Part shown: positions 47,417 through 56,586 of the stretch, one piece after another
How the letters are laid out: every line of letters begins with the position of its first letter
Numbering within the stretch: position 1 is the first letter of the stretch
Assembly (NCBI RefSeq): GCF_014268455.2
Contig: NZ_CP077085.1
Coordinates: 1-64,000, forward strand
Length of the DNA stretch: 64,000 bases
Source of the DNA: Pseudomonas shahriarae
Lineage (GTDB): Bacteria; Pseudomonadota; Gammaproteobacteria; Pseudomonadales; Pseudomonadaceae
Direction of reading: 5' to 3'
Translations under genes and position numbers: made by a program
The notes under the pieces: model-generated
What the model was told of the DNA's origin: nothing
Database searches by the model: none
Seen by the model: the letters and a program-made list of their open reading frames with translations, nothing else

Positions 47417-50400
47417 CAAGGCAGCGTCGACAGTGGCACGCGGTACAACGCATCGCCCGGTTCGGCGTCACCGAAACGGACCCAGTTGGCCACGTCGTTA
47501 TGGAAGGTTTCATAGAGGCGGATCTTCGAATCCAGCTCGTCGATAAAGTCTTCCTGTTCGGCCACGCTCAATGACAGCCACAGGTCCTGGGTCATGTTCA
47601 GGGACTTGCTGCGGTACGGCAGGCCTTCCAGGTATTCACCCAGAATGCCGCCGTCGGCGAGGTTGCCACCCTTGCGCAGGGCCTGCGGGTCGCGGCTCAT
47701 GTAGGCCGAGGCGCTGGCGATTTCCTGGAAGAAATCCCTGGGCGAAGTCTGGGTCTTGCGTGCCGCATCGACGATCAATTTCAGCGATTGCTGCAAATCG
47801 TTGAGCTGCAGTTTGGTCAGCATCACGCAGACCTGGAACGCCGGCAGTGCCGGGTTGGTCAGGTCGCGGTCGGCAGTCCAGGCGCTGACCAGTTGCGGCG
47901 CCTGGCTCGCGCCTTTGTGGCCGAGGAAGTCCATGTGCATGGCATAGCCGACGGCGGCGGATTTATCCGCCAGGCTCGGCGCGCTGCTGAGCAACGGCAC
48001 CGGCTGCGGGGTATTGCTGCGTACCTGATGCACCAGGTTGGCGAACACCGTGCCGATCTCATCGACCCGCTCGCCCAGCTTGCGCACATCACCGCCCGGC
48101 ACTGCCGTGTACAGATCGCCGATCCGTGGGTTGGCGTCGGCGGTCAGGATGCGGTACTGGGATTCGGCGCCGCCATGGGTTTTCTTGCCGGCGTCGGTGC
48201 GCAGGTGCAGGGCATAGATCTTGATCTGCTTGCCCAGCGCCGCCTGGCGCACTTCGGCTTCGTTCATCTGGGTCGCGGCAAACGGGTCGTTCTTGCGCAG
48301 GGCCCCGGCATCGGTCACCAGCAGGATCAGGCGCCCGCCATAGCCGGACCAATCCATGCCTTCCACCGCCTGCATCACCCCGGCAAACGCATCTTCATTG
48401 AACGAGTGGCTGGAGACGGTGGAGGCTTTGACCTGCCGCGCCATATCCAGAAACCGCTGGGGGTCGCGGCCCTGGTCGAGGGTGATCAGGGTCTTGGCCA
48501 CGTACTCCAGGCCAGGGGTTTTCTTCACGCTGCTGCGAAAGCCGACCATGCCAAAGCTGACGCTGTCCAACTCGCCGCGCTCGGCAATGCGGGTTTGCAG
48601 TTCATGGACCACGTCGCGCACCTGGTCGATATACGGCTGCATCGACACCGTGGTATCCACCACCAGTACCACGGCGGTGCGGAATGCATCGGCATTCGCA
48701 TTGATCAGCGGGGTGGCCGGCTTGGCGGCCGCAGTGCCGGGGTCGATGGACGCCACATTGAGCAACTGCACCGGCTGGCCATTCTCATCGAAGCTCTCTT
48801 TGGCGTCGAAGATCGGCAACAGGTAGAACTGGTTCTGCGGCACGGCACTGGCTGTGGGCTCCAGGGCCAGGACCTGTTGATTGTCCTCAGGGTTTTTCTG
48901 CGCCTTGAGCAGCAGGTTTTTCGCGGCGACCGGGTCAGCCAGGAGCTTTTCCACCTCACCAGGCTGGCGCAGGAACATCACCGGAGCCCGCCCCGAACGC
49001 TCAGTGAACTTGAGCACCAGGCTCTGCTTCCAGTCGCTGACTTGCGCGGCCGGCAACCAACCGTCACTGCGCCCGTCGGTGGCGGCGCCAATGCGCAGCC
49101 ATGGGCTGCCGTCGACATCTTTGCGCTGGTACACATAAAGCACCGAGAACGCGGGCAAGGCCTTACCCGGTGCGCCGCCCGCCTCGCTGGAGAGCTTGGC
49201 GCCGGGCTTGCTCAGGACGCGCTGGAACAGGGTTTTCTTGCCGGCCATCAGCAAGGGGCGCTGGCCGCCGTCGCTATCAGCGGCCAGCGGTTTAACCGCA
49301 GCCGGCGTAGCGGGCACGACCGCAGCAGGCGGCGGCGCAGGGGCGTCGTCACTCAGCCACCAGTAACTGGCGCCACCGATGGCCAGCGCGACCGCCACGG
49401 CCACGGCGGCCAATGCCAGGACCGGGCCACGCCGCTGCTCGGACTCCGCGCGATGCTGCGTGGGGCTCACCACCGGCTGGCGCACTGCTTGCGACTGCGG
49501 TTGCGGTTGCGGTTGCGGTTGCGGCGCGGCATTGGGAATTTCGATGGACACCGGGGTCAACCCGGCCAGATCCTGACCGGCCGGCATCACGGCGGGGCGA
49601 ATCAAGGTCGCCTCCAAGGCTTCTTTCGGCGCCTCCAGGGGCAACCGGTCCAGGGCCAGCAGCAGCGCCGCGGCATCCGGAAAACGCTGCGCCGGATCCT
49701 TGGCCAGGAGTTTTTTCAGCACCTCTTGATAACGGCCATGGTGCAGCGGCAGTTCCGGCAAGGGCTCGGTCAGGTGCGCCAGGGCGGTAGAGAGTGCATC
49801 GGTGCCGTTGTAAGGCAGCTTGCCGACGAGGATTTCGTAGAGCACCACCCCGAGGGCGTACAGGTCGGCGCGGCCGTCGATTTCCTGGCCCCGCGCCTGT
49901 TCCGGGCTCATGTAGCTGGGGGTGCCCACGGCAAACCCGGCCTGGGTGAACTGGGTGCGGTCATCCAGGGACTTGGCGATCCCGAAGTCCGACAGCACCG
50001 CCGTGCCATCGGCGCGAAACAGGATGTTCGCCGGCTTGACGTCGCGGTGCACCAAACCCTGGGCGTGGGCGTAACCCAGGGCCGAGGCAATCTGGCGGAT
50101 ATACACCAGCCCCTGCTCCGGCGTCAGGCCGGCGGCGATGCGCTCCTTGAGCGTGCCATTGGGCAGGTATTCCATGGCCATGTAATACAGCTCGCCGACA
50201 TTGCCGATGTCGTGGATGGTCACGGTGTGCGGGTGCGACAGCCGCGCCAGGGTCTTGCCCTCGCGCAGGAAACGCTCGCAGAAACTCGGGTCGGCAGCCA
50301 GCGCGGCGGCCATGACTTTCAACGCCACCTTGCGCTCCAGCGACCGCTGGGTCGCCAGGTACACGCTGGCCATGGCGCCTTCGCCGATTTCGCCGTCGAT

Positions 50401-50427
50401 GTCGTAGCCGGGGATGATCAGGGTCAT
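47416..50427 (-). CDS. ppkA: T6SS serine/threonine protein kinase PpkA
   Basis: 1003 residues. Hanks-type kinase at 1-270 with K37 in VALKVM, catalytic loop HRDVKPAN (D129) and DFGIAK (147-152). Then a Pro/Gln repeat linker, one membrane span (VLALAAVAVAVALAIGGASYWWL) and a periplasmic part with a von Willebrand A domain (AVVLVVDTTVSMQPYIDQVRD). Signals from TagQRST lead PpkA to phosphorylate Fha and trigger secretion. It overlaps pppA by four bases, and tagT follows at its stop. The (PQ)n linker is coded by a hexanucleotide repeat. Confidence 0.94.
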   Translation of the reverse strand: MTLIIPGYDIDGEIGEGAMASVYLATQRSLERKVALKVMAAALAADPSFCERFLREGKTLARLSHPHTVTIHDIGNVGELYYMAMEYLPNGTLKERIAAGLTPEQGLVYIRQIASALGYAHAQGLVHRDVKPANILFRADGTAVLSDFGIAKSLDDRTQFTQAGFAVGTPSYMSPEQARGQEIDGRADLYALGVVLYEILVGKLPYNGTDALSTALAHLTEPLPELPLHHGRYQEVLKKLLAKDPAQRFPDAAALLLALDRLPLEAPKEALEATLIRPAVMPAGQDLAGLTPVSIEIPNAAPQPQPQPQPQSQAVRQPVVSPTQHRAESEQRRGPVLALAAVAVAVALAIGGASYWWLSDDAPAPPPAAVVPATPAAVKPLAADSDGGQRPLLMAGKKTLFQRVLSKPGAKLSSEAGGAPGKALPAFSVLYVYQRKDVDGSPWLRIGAATDGRSDGWLPAAQVSDWKQSLVLKFTERSGRAPVMFLRQPGEVEKLLADPVAAKNLLLKAQKNPEDNQQVLALEPTASAVPQNQFYLLPIFDAKESFDENGQPVQLLNVASIDPGTAAAKPATPLINANADAFRTAVVLVVDTTVSMQPYIDQVRDVVHELQTRIAERGELDSVSFGMVGFRSSVKKTPGLEYVAKTLITLDQGRDPQRFLDMARQVKASTVSSHSFNEDAFAGVMQAVEGMDWSGYGGRLILLVTDAGALRKNDPFAATQMNEAEVRQAALGKQIKIYALHLRTDAGKKTHGGAESQYRILTADANPRIGDLYTAVPGGDVRKLGERVDEIGTVFANLVHQVRSNTPQPVPLLSSAPSLADKSAAVGYAMHMDFLGHKGASQAPQLVSAWTADRDLTNPALPAFQVCVMLTKLQLNDLQQSLKLIVDAARKTQTSPRDFFQEIASASAYMSRDPQALRKGGNLADGGILGEYLEGLPYRSKSLNMTQDLWLSLSVAEQEDFIDELDSKIRLYETFHNDVANWVRFGDAEPGDALYRVPLSTLP
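49495..49524. repeat. hexanucleotide tandem repeat inside ppkA
   Basis: Five consecutive CTGCGG/TTGCGG units, coding Pro-Gln repeats in the PpkA linker. Six-base units keep the reading frame when copy number changes. Confidence 0.85.
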
Positions 50428-51143
50428 GGCGACACCTTCACGACGAGGGTGGTGATGTTGTCGGGCGCACCGCGATTGAGCCCCAGGTGCACCAGGCTGC
50501 GGGCGATTTCGTCAGGCTCGGCATGGCTCAGCACGTCACGGATTTCGTGGTCTTCGACGGTCTTGTTCAGGCCATCGCTGCACAGCAGGTAGCTGTCACC
50601 GGGGGCGATCAACAGGTCGACCACCGACAGCTCCAATTGCGCCTCCACACCAATGGCGCGGGTGACGATATTGGCCCGCGGATGCACCCGCGCATCGGCT
50701 TCGCTGAGCAGGCCGCTGTCCTGCAGGTCCTGCACGTAGCTGTGGTCGCGGGAGATGCGCTCCAACTCGCCATCGCGCAGGCGATACAAGCGGCTGTCGC
50801 CGGCCCACAGGCACACACCGCGCAGGCCGCGTGCGGCCAACACCACCACGGTGCTGCCCATCATGGTCACGCCACGGTTGGCGGTTTCTTCACGTACGGC
50901 CGCGTTGACCCGGGTCAGCTCGGTGCGCAGCGCCGCCGTATATTCGTCCAGGGACCGCCCCACGGGCAGGCCGCGCAGGCTGTCGACGATCAGGCTGCTG
51001 ACATAGTCGCCGGCCGCGTGCCCGCCCATGCCGTCGGCCACCACCCACAGGCGGTTTTCCGGGAGGTCCAGGCACGCGTCTTCATTGACCTGGCGCACCA
51101 TGCCCACATGGCTTTTGCTCGCGGATTTGTACGTCGACCCCAT
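50424..51143 (-). CDS. pppA: T6SS PP2C-type phosphatase PppA
   Basis: 239 residues of the PPM/Stp1 metal-dependent Ser/Thr phosphatase family. Motifs: SHVGMVRQVNEDAC, WVVADGMGGHAAGDYVSS, LWAGDSRLYRLRDGEL and YLLCSDGLNKTVED. It dephosphorylates Fha, resetting the T6SS after firing. Its ATG lies immediately after the tagF stop and its end overlaps ppkA. Confidence 0.94.
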   Translation of the reverse strand: MGSTYKSASKSHVGMVRQVNEDACLDLPENRLWVVADGMGGHAAGDYVSSLIVDSLRGLPVGRSLDEYTAALRTELTRVNAAVREETANRGVTMMGSTVVVLAARGLRGVCLWAGDSRLYRLRDGELERISRDHSYVQDLQDSGLLSEADARVHPRANIVTRAIGVEAQLELSVVDLLIAPGDSYLLCSDGLNKTVEDHEIRDVLSHAEPDEIARSLVHLGLNRGAPDNITTLVVKVSP

Positions 51144-51797
51144 CTACACCACACCTTCTTGTCCGAGCAGAAATTGCGCAAAATCGCCGGCAGCAGGCAA
51201 ACCCTGGCACCGTAATAAACCGGGGGAAATACGTTGCGAACCACGCCCCCACCACAGGCTGGCGCCTTCGCAGGCCTGTTCGGCAAGGGCGGTCATGCGC
51301 CCATGGGGCACGGTGGCGGCGACCCGTTGCAGGCTGGCGAAGCGACTGTCCAGGGCACGCGGTTCACTGGCCGGCAAGCCCAGGCGGTCAACGCCGTGGT
51401 TAAACCCTTCGAACGTGGCGCCGGGCTGCAAGGTGCTGAGCAGCAGCTCCTCGATCTGTTCGAACCAGGCATCCGGGCCACCCACCAGGGACGCCGGATT
51501 GGTGTCGTGATCCAACAAGGCGACCACCGCCAGCGGGAAATACCGCCCGACCCGATCAATGCTCGGCATCACGACACCCGCCGCCGCATCCGGCCCGCAC
51601 ACCCCCGGCGCCAGCACGAAACGCCACAGCGGGCTGACCAGGTACGCGTTGAGCCAGTTGTCGCCCAGGCTGTGCTGGCTGGCGAGCAAACCGGCAGCCA
51701 GCCAACTGTCCCAGGGGCCGATAAAGCTCTGGGGCAAGGCACGGCTGACAAAGTCCCCGCGACTGGCCAACTTGCCGTAGAACCCCAGGGTGGTCAT
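51144..51797 (-). CDS. tagF: T6SS post-translational repressor TagF
   Basis: 217 residues beginning MTTLGFYGKLASRGDFVSRALPQSFIGPWDSWLAAGL, the TagF/DUF2094 signature, with WRFVLAPGVCG and MPSIDRVGRYFPLAV further in. TagF holds the T6SS inactive independently of the kinase pathway, probably by sequestering Fha. Here it is a single-domain protein, not fused to a phosphatase as in some bacteria; PppA is the next gene. It overlaps tssM by four bases. Confidence 0.93.
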   Translation of the reverse strand: MTTLGFYGKLASRGDFVSRALPQSFIGPWDSWLAAGLLASQHSLGDNWLNAYLVSPLWRFVLAPGVCGPDAAAGVVMPSIDRVGRYFPLAVVALLDHDTNPASLVGGPDAWFEQIEELLLSTLQPGATFEGFNHGVDRLGLPASEPRALDSRFASLQRVAATVPHGRMTALAEQACEGASLWWGRGSQRISPGLLRCQGLPAAGDFAQFLLGQEGVV

Positions 51798-54700
51798 AAC
51801 CGCTCCGGCAGGCTGAAGCCACTGAGCACACGGCTCTTGAACGGGTTGAAAGCGCTGTTGGCACGCAATTCATAGGCGATGCTCGCGCCGTCGACCCGCA
51901 GACGCAGGTTGAAGCGGTCCGGCGAATTGCCGGCAGAAAGCTCCGATTGCTCTAACAGGCGGAACCACGCCCATGGGCCATCCAGGGTGACGCCGGAGCG
52001 ACCGCTGGCCGATGGCGGCATGATCGAGATACGCACCCCTCCACTGCTGCCGGGATTCGGCCATTGCATCGCCACCGGCCGGCTCGGGCCGTGGTCGTAG
52101 CTCAGTTGCTGGCCGTCCAGGTCAAGCAGGAACTGGGTGATGGTCGCGTCCATCGCCACCGGCTTGAGCTCGAAACGCACGATGGGCTGCGTGCCCCCCG
52201 CGCGAAAGAACGCATCCCGAATAGTCGCCGCGCGCTGGAAGGTTTGCAGCACGCCCGGCGCGATGCCGAGCTTCTGCGCCGCCCCCGGCTGCCAGCGCCA
52301 GGTCTGCGCGGAGGTATCGACGTAGGGTTGCAGGTATTTGCGGAAGTAGTTGTCCATCACCCCGCCCACCCCGAAGAACTGGCCGAAGTCGTCCAGGGTG
52401 GCGTCCCGAGCACTGCCGGGGGACATCGGGTAGCGCCCGGCCAGGGACTGGCGATACACATTCACCACTTCACTGACCCAGGCCGCGTTCAGTTGATTGC
52501 GCACCCCGCCCATCATGCTGTTGGTGGTGGAGTTGACCACCGACTTGACCATGCCCTGTACCAGCGGCGGCTGGCGTTCGGCATTCAGGCTGACCCGGGT
52601 GGCGGCCGCTGCGGCCTGGTTCTTGGCTTCGCCGAGCAAGGCATCGCCACTGGCGCCGACCATGGCGCTGACCTGCACATACAGCGCATTCATATCCGCC
52701 AGCAGGCCGTCGATGGCCGCCGGCTCGCCTTCGTTCTTGGCGACGATGCTGTTGAGTTCGGCAAAGTGCGCGGTCACCGGGTCTTCCGTGAGGGCCGGTG
52801 CACTGGCCGTCGGTTGGGCCTCGCCGAGCAGGCTGCCGAGGCGCTCCTTGAGCTTGTCGACGCCACCTTCCACCGGCACGCCCTTGGCCGCCAATTGGCG
52901 CTCTTCAGCTTGCAGGTCGGTTTCCTTGGCCACCGCCACCAGCAGCTTTTTCAGCGGCGAGGTCGGGCCGGAGATCACCCGCAACACGTCCGCCGCCTGG
53001 GCCACGCTGGTGATGGGCACAAAGTCGATATCCGCCAGCAAGGCGTCCCATTGGCGCTGATAATCCTGGAAGTACAGGCGTCGCACGTCGGCGGCAAGGC
53101 TCGCCACATTCTGTTGATCTGCCGGCGCCTGGCCCAACACCCATTGCTCTTCGGCCAGGGTCCCGGCCTGATTCAGGCTGGTCAGCAAAAAGCCCTGGCG
53201 ATAGCCCTTGGCGGTAAACAAGCCACTCAACGGCTCGCCCAGCGGCTTGCCACTTTTGCGGCTGAACACCAGCGCAGCATCCCGCCCAGCGGCTTCGTTG
53301 ATGCGGAAGTCGGTCACGCCGTCGGGCAGTTTCTGGCGCTTGACGCGGTCGTACACACGCTGGGCCACCGGCAGTTGTTGCAGTTGCCGGCGCAAGTCGT
53401 CGATCAGCCGTGGGTCGAGGCGCGCATTCGGCGGATGGCGGTCGAACAGCGCCTGCAGGTGAGCGCTGAGGGCCTGGCGCTGATCGGCGGGCAGGTCGCG
53501 CGGCAGGTTGCGGTCCCAGTCCAGGGCGATCCAGGCCTTGATAAAGTCCGGGTCGTAATGCTCGCTGTCCGCCAGCATCAGGTAGGCCTTCAAGCCTTCG
53601 TAGAGGAAATCGGAACTGCCACCACCGTGCAGTTGCTCTTCGATGCGCGTCACCAGGCGCGGGGCGAACACCGCGATCAGCAGCTTGCGGTAGACACTGG
53701 CAGATTCGGCTTCGAGCATGTCGCCCTGATACAGGCCCAGGCCCTCGGACCAGCTTGGCGAATCGCCCGCCAGGTTCTTAACCGCGTTGAGCAGCGGCAA
53801 CACCGCCAGCACATCACGCTGTGCCGGGCTCAGGCTCTGCACGGCCTGGCCCAGTGGCGCGACCTTGTGGTCAACCTGGGCGATATACGCCTGGTTGGCG
53901 CGATAACTCAGCCACCACAGGCTGCTGACCACCAGCACCAGCGCAACCGTCGCGGCGAGCACGCCACGGGCGACCCATTTGCGGCGGCGCTCGACCTTCG
54001 GGTTGACCCCCACCAGGCCACGCTCGGCAAAGGCCACGGCGCTGAACAGTTTCTCGATGAAGTAGCTGCGCCCAGTACCGCTCTGGCGCGCCAGGTGCTG
54101 ACGGTCGAGGTTCATGCTCTGGGCCATGGCGCCGATCAGTCGGTCAATCGGGCTGCCTTCCTGGGTGCCGCTGGTGAAATAGACGCCGCGCAGCAGCACG
54201 CGCTCTTCAAAGGCATTGGGCTTGAACACGCCCTCGAGGAAGCTTTGCAGGCAATCCTTCAGCGCACCGAATTGCTGCGGGAAGCCATAGATCAGGTCGC
54301 GCCGCGCCGGGTCGCGCTCCTGTTGCAGGCGTTCCACCAGGCGCTCGTTGAGGCGCTGCTCCAGGCCGGCGAATTCGCTTTGCAGATGGGCCAGGGGGCT
54401 GTCGCTGTGCTTGCCGTCGTCCAGGGCAAAGGTCATGCCCCACACCTGGGCGCGATCTTCCTTGCTCAGGTTGTCGAAAAACTCCATGAACCCCGGCACC
54501 AGATCGAGCTTGGTGAGCATCAGGTAAATCGGGAAACGCACGCCCAACTGGGTGTACAACTCCTGGATGCGCAGGCGGATTGCGGCAGCGTGGGCGGCGC
54601 GCTCGGCGTCAGTGCCCAGCAGCAGGTCCGACAGGCTGATGGCGATAAAAGCGCCATCGATCGGGCGGCGGGCGCGCTGCTTTTTCAGCAGGTCGAGGAA

Positions 54701-55294
54701 GCCCAGCCAGGCGGCTTTATCCACCGTGGAGTTGCTGTCCTGGGTGGTGTAGCGCCCGGCGGTGTCCAGCAGCACCGCTTGATCGGTAAACCACCAATCA
54801 CAGTTACGTGTACCGCCCACGCCGCGCACCGCACCGGCACCCAACTGAGCAGCCAGGGGGAAGTGCAACCCGGAGTTGACCAGCGCGGTGGTCTTGCCCG
54901 AGCCCGGCGGGCCGATGATCACGTACCACGGCAACTCATAGAGGTTGCGCCGTTCGTCACCGCCCAACTTGGCCTTTTTCAACAGCGCGAGGGCTTCGTC
55001 CATGCGTTGGCGCAGGGTGGCCAACTCTTCGGCAGTGGCGACACTGTTGGGGTCGGCCGGGGTTTCGGCGGCCAGGCTGCGCATCACTTCGGCGGCCTGA
55101 CGGCGCGCCTGGATGATGCGAAACACGCGGTAGGCAATCCACACCGCGAAGACCAGGATGATCAAGGCCCAGCGCCGGCCTTCCGGCACCAGCACGTCGA
55201 GCAACGGCCCGACAAACCAGATGATCAGGCCCAGGGCAATCAGGCCCAGCACGGGGATCACCCAGCGAATCATGAAACTGAAAAACGCCTTCAC
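51794..55294 (-). CDS. tssM: T6SS membrane complex protein TssM (IcmF)
   Basis: 1166 residues. Two N-terminal membrane spans (about 8-33 and 42-60), a cytoplasmic GTPase-like domain with intact Walker A GPPGSGKTT (128-136) and FPIYLMLTKLDLV, a third span (about 435-455, VLAATVALVLVVSSLWWLSY), then a long periplasmic domain ending in the conserved C-terminal beta domain that meets TssJ. With TssJ and TssL it forms the trans-envelope complex. Overlaps its neighbours tssL and tagF by four bases each. Confidence 0.96.
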   Translation of the reverse strand: MKAFFSFMIRWVIPVLGLIALGLIIWFVGPLLDVLVPEGRRWALIILVFAVWIAYRVFRIIQARRQAAEVMRSLAAETPADPNSVATAEELATLRQRMDEALALLKKAKLGGDERRNLYELPWYVIIGPPGSGKTTALVNSGLHFPLAAQLGAGAVRGVGGTRNCDWWFTDQAVLLDTAGRYTTQDSNSTVDKAAWLGFLDLLKKQRARRPIDGAFIAISLSDLLLGTDAERAAHAAAIRLRIQELYTQLGVRFPIYLMLTKLDLVPGFMEFFDNLSKEDRAQVWGMTFALDDGKHSDSPLAHLQSEFAGLEQRLNERLVERLQQERDPARRDLIYGFPQQFGALKDCLQSFLEGVFKPNAFEERVLLRGVYFTSGTQEGSPIDRLIGAMAQSMNLDRQHLARQSGTGRSYFIEKLFSAVAFAERGLVGVNPKVERRRKWVARGVLAATVALVLVVSSLWWLSYRANQAYIAQVDHKVAPLGQAVQSLSPAQRDVLAVLPLLNAVKNLAGDSPSWSEGLGLYQGDMLEAESASVYRKLLIAVFAPRLVTRIEEQLHGGGSSDFLYEGLKAYLMLADSEHYDPDFIKAWIALDWDRNLPRDLPADQRQALSAHLQALFDRHPPNARLDPRLIDDLRRQLQQLPVAQRVYDRVKRQKLPDGVTDFRINEAAGRDAALVFSRKSGKPLGEPLSGLFTAKGYRQGFLLTSLNQAGTLAEEQWVLGQAPADQQNVASLAADVRRLYFQDYQRQWDALLADIDFVPITSVAQAADVLRVISGPTSPLKKLLVAVAKETDLQAEERQLAAKGVPVEGGVDKLKERLGSLLGEAQPTASAPALTEDPVTAHFAELNSIVAKNEGEPAAIDGLLADMNALYVQVSAMVGASGDALLGEAKNQAAAAATRVSLNAERQPPLVQGMVKSVVNSTTNSMMGGVRNQLNAAWVSEVVNVYRQSLAGRYPMSPGSARDATLDDFGQFFGVGGVMDNYFRKYLQPYVDTSAQTWRWQPGAAQKLGIAPGVLQTFQRAATIRDAFFRAGGTQPIVRFELKPVAMDATITQFLLDLDGQQLSYDHGPSRPVAMQWPNPGSSGGVRISIMPPSASGRSGVTLDGPWAWFRLLEQSELSAGNSPDRFNLRLRVDGASIAYELRANSAFNPFKSRVLSGFSLPERL

Positions 55295-56580
55295 TCGACG
55301 CCCTCCGCCAATACGGTGATTTCAACCCGACGATTGCGGGCACGGCCTTCGGCTGTGGCGTTGGTCGCCACCGGCTCGGTGTCGCTGCGACCCTCGGCGC
55401 TGAAGCGCTCGCCCTGGCCGGTCTTGGCCGCGAGGATTTCCAGCACCGACTTGGCCCGCGCCTCGGACAAGGCCCAGTTGGACGGGAAGCGCAGGGTGGC
55501 AATCGGCCGATTGTCGCTGTGCCCGGTCACCCGCACCTGGCCCTTGACCTTGCGGATGGCATCGGCGATGCGCAGCATCAGGGGTTGGTAGTCATCGACA
55601 ATGCTGGAGCTGGCCGAGGCGAACAGTTCATCGCCACGGATCGTCACCACGGAGCGGTCGACGGCATCTTCCACCGCGACCCGGCCCGCCTTGATGTCCT
55701 CCACCAGAAAGCCCGCCAGGCGTGGGCGCTCGATGATTTTCGGCTGCGCCACCGGGCGGTCGATGGCCTGCACCGGGATTTCCCCCAATGCATGGATGTT
55801 CTTGAACACCGGCTCTGCATCCGACGCCAGTTTCAGGCGCAAGCCAAACAGTAGCGCCAGCAGCAAAGCCAGGCCGATGGCCACGGCGATCCACGGCGGC
55901 ATGAATTGCGCCAGTCGATCGCGGGCCACGGTCACGCCGCGCCAATGGGGCGACAGCTCGCGCTCATGCTCGCCACGGGCACTGCGAATCGCCGCCGCCG
56001 TGCGTTCGCGCAGGGCTTCGAGCTGGCTGCGGCCGTCGTTCATTACCCGGTAGCGGCCTTCGAAACCCAGGCACATGCACAGGTACAACAGCTCCAGCAG
56101 ATACAGGCGTTCGCGCGGGCTTTGCAGGCAGTGGTCCAGCAGTTGGAAGACCTTTTCGCCGCCCCAGGCTTCGTTGTGCACGGTGATCAGCAGGCTCTGC
56201 TTGCCCCAGTCACTGGCGCTGCCCCAGGGCGTGCTCAGCACCGCTTCATCGAGGGCGGTGCACAGCGCGTAGCGAGCCAACAGCACTTCGTTGCGGGCCA
56301 CACCGGCCGCCTCGGCGCGTTCTTCGAACTGGCGCAGGTAGGCCAGCAACTGCGCGCGCAGGCTTGAGGGTGCGGGATGAGCGATGGTATTGCGCAGGCG
56401 CGTCAGCAGTGCCAGCAAGGGGCCGGCGGCGCTTTCCAGCGGGTTGAGGCCCTGGCTTTTGCCGGTGAGGATCGGCGCCGCCGGCATCGACAAAGGCGCT
56501 GGTTCTGCGCGGGCAGGCTCCGGCGCTCGGCCACCCGGACGCGGCATGAACTGGGTGCGGTCGTCATCATTGGGATGCAT
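55291..56580 (-). CDS. tssL: T6SS protein TssL (DotU) with C-terminal OmpA/peptidoglycan-binding domain
   Basis: 429 residues. DotU domain (about 45-250; LRQFEERAEAAGVARNEVLLARYALCTALDEAVLSTPWG), one membrane span (FMPPWIAVAIGLALLLALLFGLRL), then an OmpA-like domain (about 315-425; VRVTGHSDNRP...NWALSEARAKSVLEIL...EGRSDTEPVATNATAEGRARNRRVEI) that should bind peptidoglycan. This is the specialised form also found in the H1 system. Its start lies six bases after the tssK stop. Confidence 0.95.
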   Translation of the reverse strand: MHPNDDDRTQFMPRPGGRAPEPARAEPAPLSMPAAPILTGKSQGLNPLESAAGPLLALLTRLRNTIAHPAPSSLRAQLLAYLRQFEERAEAAGVARNEVLLARYALCTALDEAVLSTPWGSASDWGKQSLLITVHNEAWGGEKVFQLLDHCLQSPRERLYLLELLYLCMCLGFEGRYRVMNDGRSQLEALRERTAAAIRSARGEHERELSPHWRGVTVARDRLAQFMPPWIAVAIGLALLLALLFGLRLKLASDAEPVFKNIHALGEIPVQAIDRPVAQPKIIERPRLAGFLVEDIKAGRVAVEDAVDRSVVTIRGDELFASASSSIVDDYQPLMLRIADAIRKVKGQVRVTGHSDNRPIATLRFPSNWALSEARAKSVLEILAAKTGQGERFSAEGRSDTEPVATNATAEGRARNRRVEITVLAEGVE

Positions 56581-56586
56581 CGCGGA

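Noticed and set aside
47788..50592. 934-codon plus-strand open frame opposite ppkA
   Set aside because: Antisense shadow; Arg/His/Gln-rich without domains, and ppkA has all kinase and vWA motifs.
52064..55591. 1175-codon plus-strand open frame opposite tssM
   Set aside because: Antisense shadow of a high-GC gene; low-complexity His/Gln/Ala-rich translation, no motifs, and tssM on the other strand is unmistakable.
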